The position numbers were made by a program, and so were the translations under genes. The notes under the pieces were generated by a model. It worked only from the letters and a program-made list of their open reading frames with translations, did not search any database and had not been told where the DNA came from. A DNA stretch of 64,000 bases from Sycobia sp. Sy_11 (Eukaryota; Arthropoda; Insecta; Hymenoptera; Epichrysomallidae): positions 5,851,001-5,915,000 of the forward strand of contig JACCIC010000002.1 in NCBI GenBank assembly GCA_018907035.1, in the 5' to 3' direction. Positions 60,141-64,000 of this stretch are shown here, piece after piece. Numbering within the stretch: the stretch's first letter is position 1; every line of letters begins with the position of its first letter.

Positions 60141-60804
60141 TACTACCCGATACTGGAGGAAGAAGGAAAAAAATGATGCACCCACGGGCAAAAGAGTAGG
60201 AATATTACAGGTGTGCGGGGCTCAGAAGCGAGAGAACGTCGTCTACACGGAGACTGAGTAGGCGAAAACGCGAGGAGAGAAGAAGGTAGACATTGTAGCG
60301 CGCGAGAGACCGAGCTAGCAGCACACCTTGTACAGCCGTGTAGCCTAGCTGTAGGGGCACGCGCCATAAATATATACAGGTCGAATTCTCCCGGCGTTAA
60401 TCGACTCTCCGAAAACCGTAATTTTCGGTCTGCGCGTCTCCCCAGACGGGACTGAGGGAGTTAGAGAGAGAGGGACAGAGAGGTAGCGAGATTTGAGTCA
60501 TCCCTGTCTCCAACGCGCGCGCTCGATGCTGTCTGTCTAAAAAAAGCGAAAAAATTGGGAGTATATACAGAATGGTAGATAGATAGAGAAAGAGACAGAT
60601 CGAGAGCGAGAGAGATGTAAATGGTTGCTTTCAGAGTTGCTCACTGTACAGTAAGCACCATATATTTTCACACACGCACACACACACGCGCACACACCAC
60701 ACCACACACACCAAGCAGCTTAGGAGGTGGCGCAAGTGCAAGCGCGACAGCAGCAAAGTATAACTAGGCATCAGCAGTGCATGGACGTGTGTATAGTATA
60801 TGTA

Positions 60805-60886
<82 letters not shown>

Positions 60887-61514
60887 CACACAAGGCTAGA
60901 TGATAGCTAGCTGAGAGACAGAGAGAGAGAGAGAGAGTGCGCAGGAGACTTTGTAATGGAGAGAAAAGGGAGGAGCGCCGCTCGCGAGAATAGCCCGGCC
61001 TCTCCTACACTCTGTGTATGCATGTATATGTAGGCGCTCGTGCATATGTGTACGACTGTGTGCATCGCCGCTCTCTACTCCCGCCGCTCACATTATACTG
61101 TTGATGCGCCTGCGCGCGCTCCTCTTCAGTCCCCCGCCTTTCCGCTGTATATACACCGCTTGCTATATGCTTCCTCCGTCCTCCTATATATATATATATA
61201 TATATATCGTGACTCTGTATGTATCTATCTCCCTCTATCCTCCAGGTAAATAATACCCGACGCTTGTATTTTCTTCTCTCGCTCTTACTGCTGTGCACGC
61301 GCAGAGAAGAGAACAGCAGCAGCGCCGACGCCGCCGCCACCGCCGACGCGGGGAGAAGGGGAGACCGTGAGCGCGAGAGAGGGGGAGGGGGGAGTAAGAG
61401 AGAGAGATAGAGAAAGAGAGACCTAGGCTGCGAGGCTGCTGCGACCGCGCCACCGAGGCAGCTCCGTGCGGACGCGCGCACGAACGAGACTGTCTGTTCT
61501 TCGGGGCGAGAAGC
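60141..61514 (+). promoter_or_regulatory. CpG-rich island, possible promoter and untranslated first exon
   Basis: GC- and CpG-rich sequence, densest at about 60900-61514, interrupted by TA/GA repeats at 60811-60883. It ends in a strong splice donor (AAGC|GTAAGT at 61514/61515). A second donor-like site, CAG|GTAAAT, is at 61245/61246. A TATA-like GTATATACA lies near 61147. This would fit a plus-strand gene whose coding exons lie right of the window. No coding sequence is visible here. Confidence 0.3.
60811..60883. repeat. Compound (TA)n(GA)n microsatellite
   Basis: TA run to about 60845, then GA to 60883, the same order as at 46295-46398. Confidence 0.95.
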
Positions 61515-61753
61515 GTAAGTTCCCAAGTATATATTTATATGTGTGTGTTTTCCATATAGGTATATATATATACATATAAATGCATAAGTGTGTGCGTGGA
61601 AGATTGTTCAACAAATGTGCGTGCTCGCGTGGGATAGGGGGGAATTATGTGTAGTTGACGCGGCCGATCGTTTGTTTTCTCCTTTCTTTTATTTATATGA
61701 TATTCATTGCCAAAGTTTCCAACCAGCATCTTGCACCTGCGTGGGACTTTGTT

Positions 61754-61759
<6 letters not shown>

Positions 61760-61802
<43 letters not shown>
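61760..61802. repeat. (CT)n microsatellite
   Basis: About 43 bases of CT. Confidence 0.95.
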
Positions 61803-61807
<5 letters not shown>

Positions 61808-62639
61808 GTATGTTTCGAATTAACGGTATACATATATACCCCTATCGCGCAGAGCTCGATGAGTAAATATATATACGTACCGTCAATATTAAAGCTAAAG
61901 TGTAGTAGTGTTAGCCACATTGGTGCGCGTTTATAATATAATACTGCGCCGAGAGTTAATAATAATCATAATGTTCCTGCTGCTGCCGTGGGTTGCGTAT
62001 TCGAGTGAGTGAGCATGTGTGCGTGTTTCCCGAGCGATTATGACAAGTGTAATATATAATGCGTGCGTGTGTGTGTGTGTGCGGTGTAAGAATGTGGAGT
62101 CACACATACACTCCAACAGAGAAAATTTCTTTCCCTCAACACGGGATGAACGCCGCGTAATTTTATATATGTATATAAACGAATATAGTGCAAGGAGAGC
62201 ATAATATACGTATATGCTGAAGTGTGTGGCGTTGGCATATGTAGTATAGGTACAGTTATTCGAGCATGTGTATGTGCGCGTGTAGAGGGCATGCCTGCAT
62301 GCGATGGCAAACGAGCCACAGAGAATATATGTTTGCTTATTCGTGTGCATCGCATCATGTATATACATGTGTTGAATATATATATATATATATGCATACA
62401 TACACGTCAACTGGAGTGTGTTCGGGTGATAAAATGTGATAAATGATTCTTTACAAAGATACATAATCATAATTATAATCACATATGGAGAGATCAATGG
62501 AAATATTCCTTCTTTGAACGGAATTTTGTGTGCATGGTGTGTGTAGCCATAATACATAATGTACAGGGCAAGGCGTACCAACACAAGCGCTTATATTTCT
62601 GTTTTCTACACTCTCAGAGTTGCATCTGTGTGTGTACGA

Positions 62640-62641
<2 letters not shown>

Positions 62642-62699
<58 letters not shown>

Positions 62700-62714
62700 C
62701 TCTCTCTCGCTCTC
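62642..62714. repeat. (CT)n microsatellite
   Basis: About 73 bases of CT with two GCT breaks near the end. Confidence 0.95.
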
Positions 62715-62967
62715 TTGTTCATGAACGACACGTACATCAGCAAGTGAGGCAAGTGAGTGAGAGCGAGCGAGAGGGAAAAAATGACATCTCGTAAGCACAT
62801 CGGCAGTGAAAGGGACGACGAACGGGAGGGGAAGAGAGAGAGACTTCTATGCCATACAACGCGAATCCGAGCCTTCTCTTTTTCTTTCCCTAAATATTCG
62901 GCAACTAATGTTAACAAATCATCATAATCTATATATATAATTAATATATATATATAAATTAAATAAT

Positions 62968-62970
<3 letters not shown>

Positions 62971-63009
<39 letters not shown>

Positions 63010-63045
63010 TCTCCCCCTGTGTACACGCTCGCGCGCGTGTGTAAA

Positions 63046-63077
<32 letters not shown>

Positions 63078-63148
63078 TCACAGGTTCTAAGGCGTACGCC
63101 GTACGCTACCCCCAATCCTATAAAGGCAGTAGCGTCGCCACACCATCT

Positions 63149-63198
<50 letters not shown>
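62971..63198. repeat. Two (CT)n microsatellites
   Basis: CT runs at 62971-63004 and 63152-63198, with TG/CG and TA sequence between. Confidence 0.95.
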
Positions 63199-63204
<6 letters not shown>

Positions 63205-63478
63205 TCCCTACACACTAGAAAATGTTCGGGAACCGGTGTGGTTGAGTTCGTTTAGTACCTGACGTTTCATACATATATGTTTCAGTATGTAATTATGAAA
63301 TTCTTTTTTCTGCAACTGCAAAAAAAATTAAAGAAAAACCTTCTCGACAATATAAGAACACACACACACACGCGCGCGCTCGTACACACACATTATATAG
63401 CTATATCACCGCTATAATACTGTCGGTTATCTAACTTTTTTTTTCTTCCGCGTGCGCGCGCACATTACTACCCGTGTG

Positions 63479-63480
<2 letters not shown>

Positions 63481-63535
<55 letters not shown>
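63481..63535. repeat. (AT)n microsatellite
   Basis: 55 bases of AT. Confidence 0.95.
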
Positions 63536-63536
<1 letters not shown>

Positions 63537-63585
63537 CGGGAAAGCTGCTTTGTAATCGCGGGTGAGTGGGAGAGAAGAGGAGGTT

Positions 63586-63587
<2 letters not shown>

Positions 63588-63632
<45 letters not shown>

Positions 63633-63744
63633 TCACTAAGTATATTAGTACAACAGTAGCAGCAACAGCAAAGGCGGAACCGTGCATATAATTTATATCA
63701 TTTGGATTTTGTTGTTCACCGCTGCTCCGCTTTAATGCTCTACA

Positions 63745-63797
<53 letters not shown>
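63588..63797. repeat. Two (CT)n microsatellites
   Basis: CT runs at 63588-63625 and 63747-63797. Confidence 0.95.
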
Positions 63798-63798
<1 letters not shown>

Positions 63799-64000
63799 AG
63801 CGCGCGCGTGCGCACACACGTACTTGCGTAAATCGAATCAGATGGTAAAGCATAAGAAGCTCCTGTCTCGCTCTTATAATCGCACTATGTGTAATACACA
63901 CGAAACATATATTAGATGTTCAATCTAACTTTGTATACACAATCTTTCAGTTGTCAAATAATAATCGGTACCCCCCCCCCATCCTTGAATTCTTAAACTA

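Larger units (their letters stand above)
61515..64000. other. Non-coding stretch dense in CT microsatellites
   Basis: CT runs at 61760-61802, 62642-62714, 62971-63004, 63152-63198, 63588-63625 and 63747-63797, and an AT run at 63481-63535. All six CT runs have CT on the plus strand. Spacers contain TG/CG tracts. Overlapping open frames are repeat artefacts. Confidence 0.6.

Overview
The window looks like nuclear DNA of an insect. The one clear gene is split by short introns with GT-AG borders and encodes a metazoan sorting nexin whose closest named relative is Drosophila SH3PX1. The rest is AT-rich, not depleted in CpG, and loaded with TA, GA/CT and GT microsatellites, mariner remnants and small inverted-repeat elements. 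A hymenopteran (ant or wasp) would fit this mix of AT-rich background, CpG-rich islands and long dinucleotide repeats, but that is an inference and no single marker proves it.

Layout. Positions 1-3012 hold five exons of an SNX9/18/33-family gene on the minus strand. The exons join in frame to 452 codons covering the SH3 domain, an acidic linker, the PX domain and the first part of the BAR domain. The last BAR exon or exons lie left of the window. Its 5' UTR and promoter should lie at about 3013-3180.

From 3.2 kb to 64 kb I find no second convincing protein-coding gene. This 60 kb is intergenic DNA or a very large intron. It contains: (1) dozens of long dinucleotide microsatellites, often in pairs such as (TA)n next to (GA)n or (AC)n next to (TC)n; (2) CpG-rich islands near 5.2-6.1, 9.5-9.7, 16.0, 17.9-18.5, 35.6-36.1, 36.5-36.8, 38.8-39.3 and 60.2-61.5 kb, the last ending in a strong splice donor and possibly an untranslated first exon of a gene to the right; (3) mobile-element debris: an internally deleted mariner at 48,706-49,450, a mariner C-terminal fragment at about 33,990-34,335, a hAT-like element at 10,245-10,466, and several small elements with terminal inverted repeats (TIRs). 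Two of these small elements (30,844-31,253 and 53,176-53,590) belong to one family; (4) a dispersed repeat family of unknown class present four times (22.1, 43.3, 46.6 and 56.9 kb).

No system of cooperating genes is visible. The least explained signals are the repeat families, the perfect hairpin at 51,847-51,878, long alternating CG/TG tracts likely to adopt Z-DNA, a 47-50 bp GA/TC inverted pair at 9.4-9.6 kb, recurrent CTCF-like motifs, and an unrecognised 128-codon reading frame at 6,924-7,310. All calls are from reading the sequence; no database was searched.
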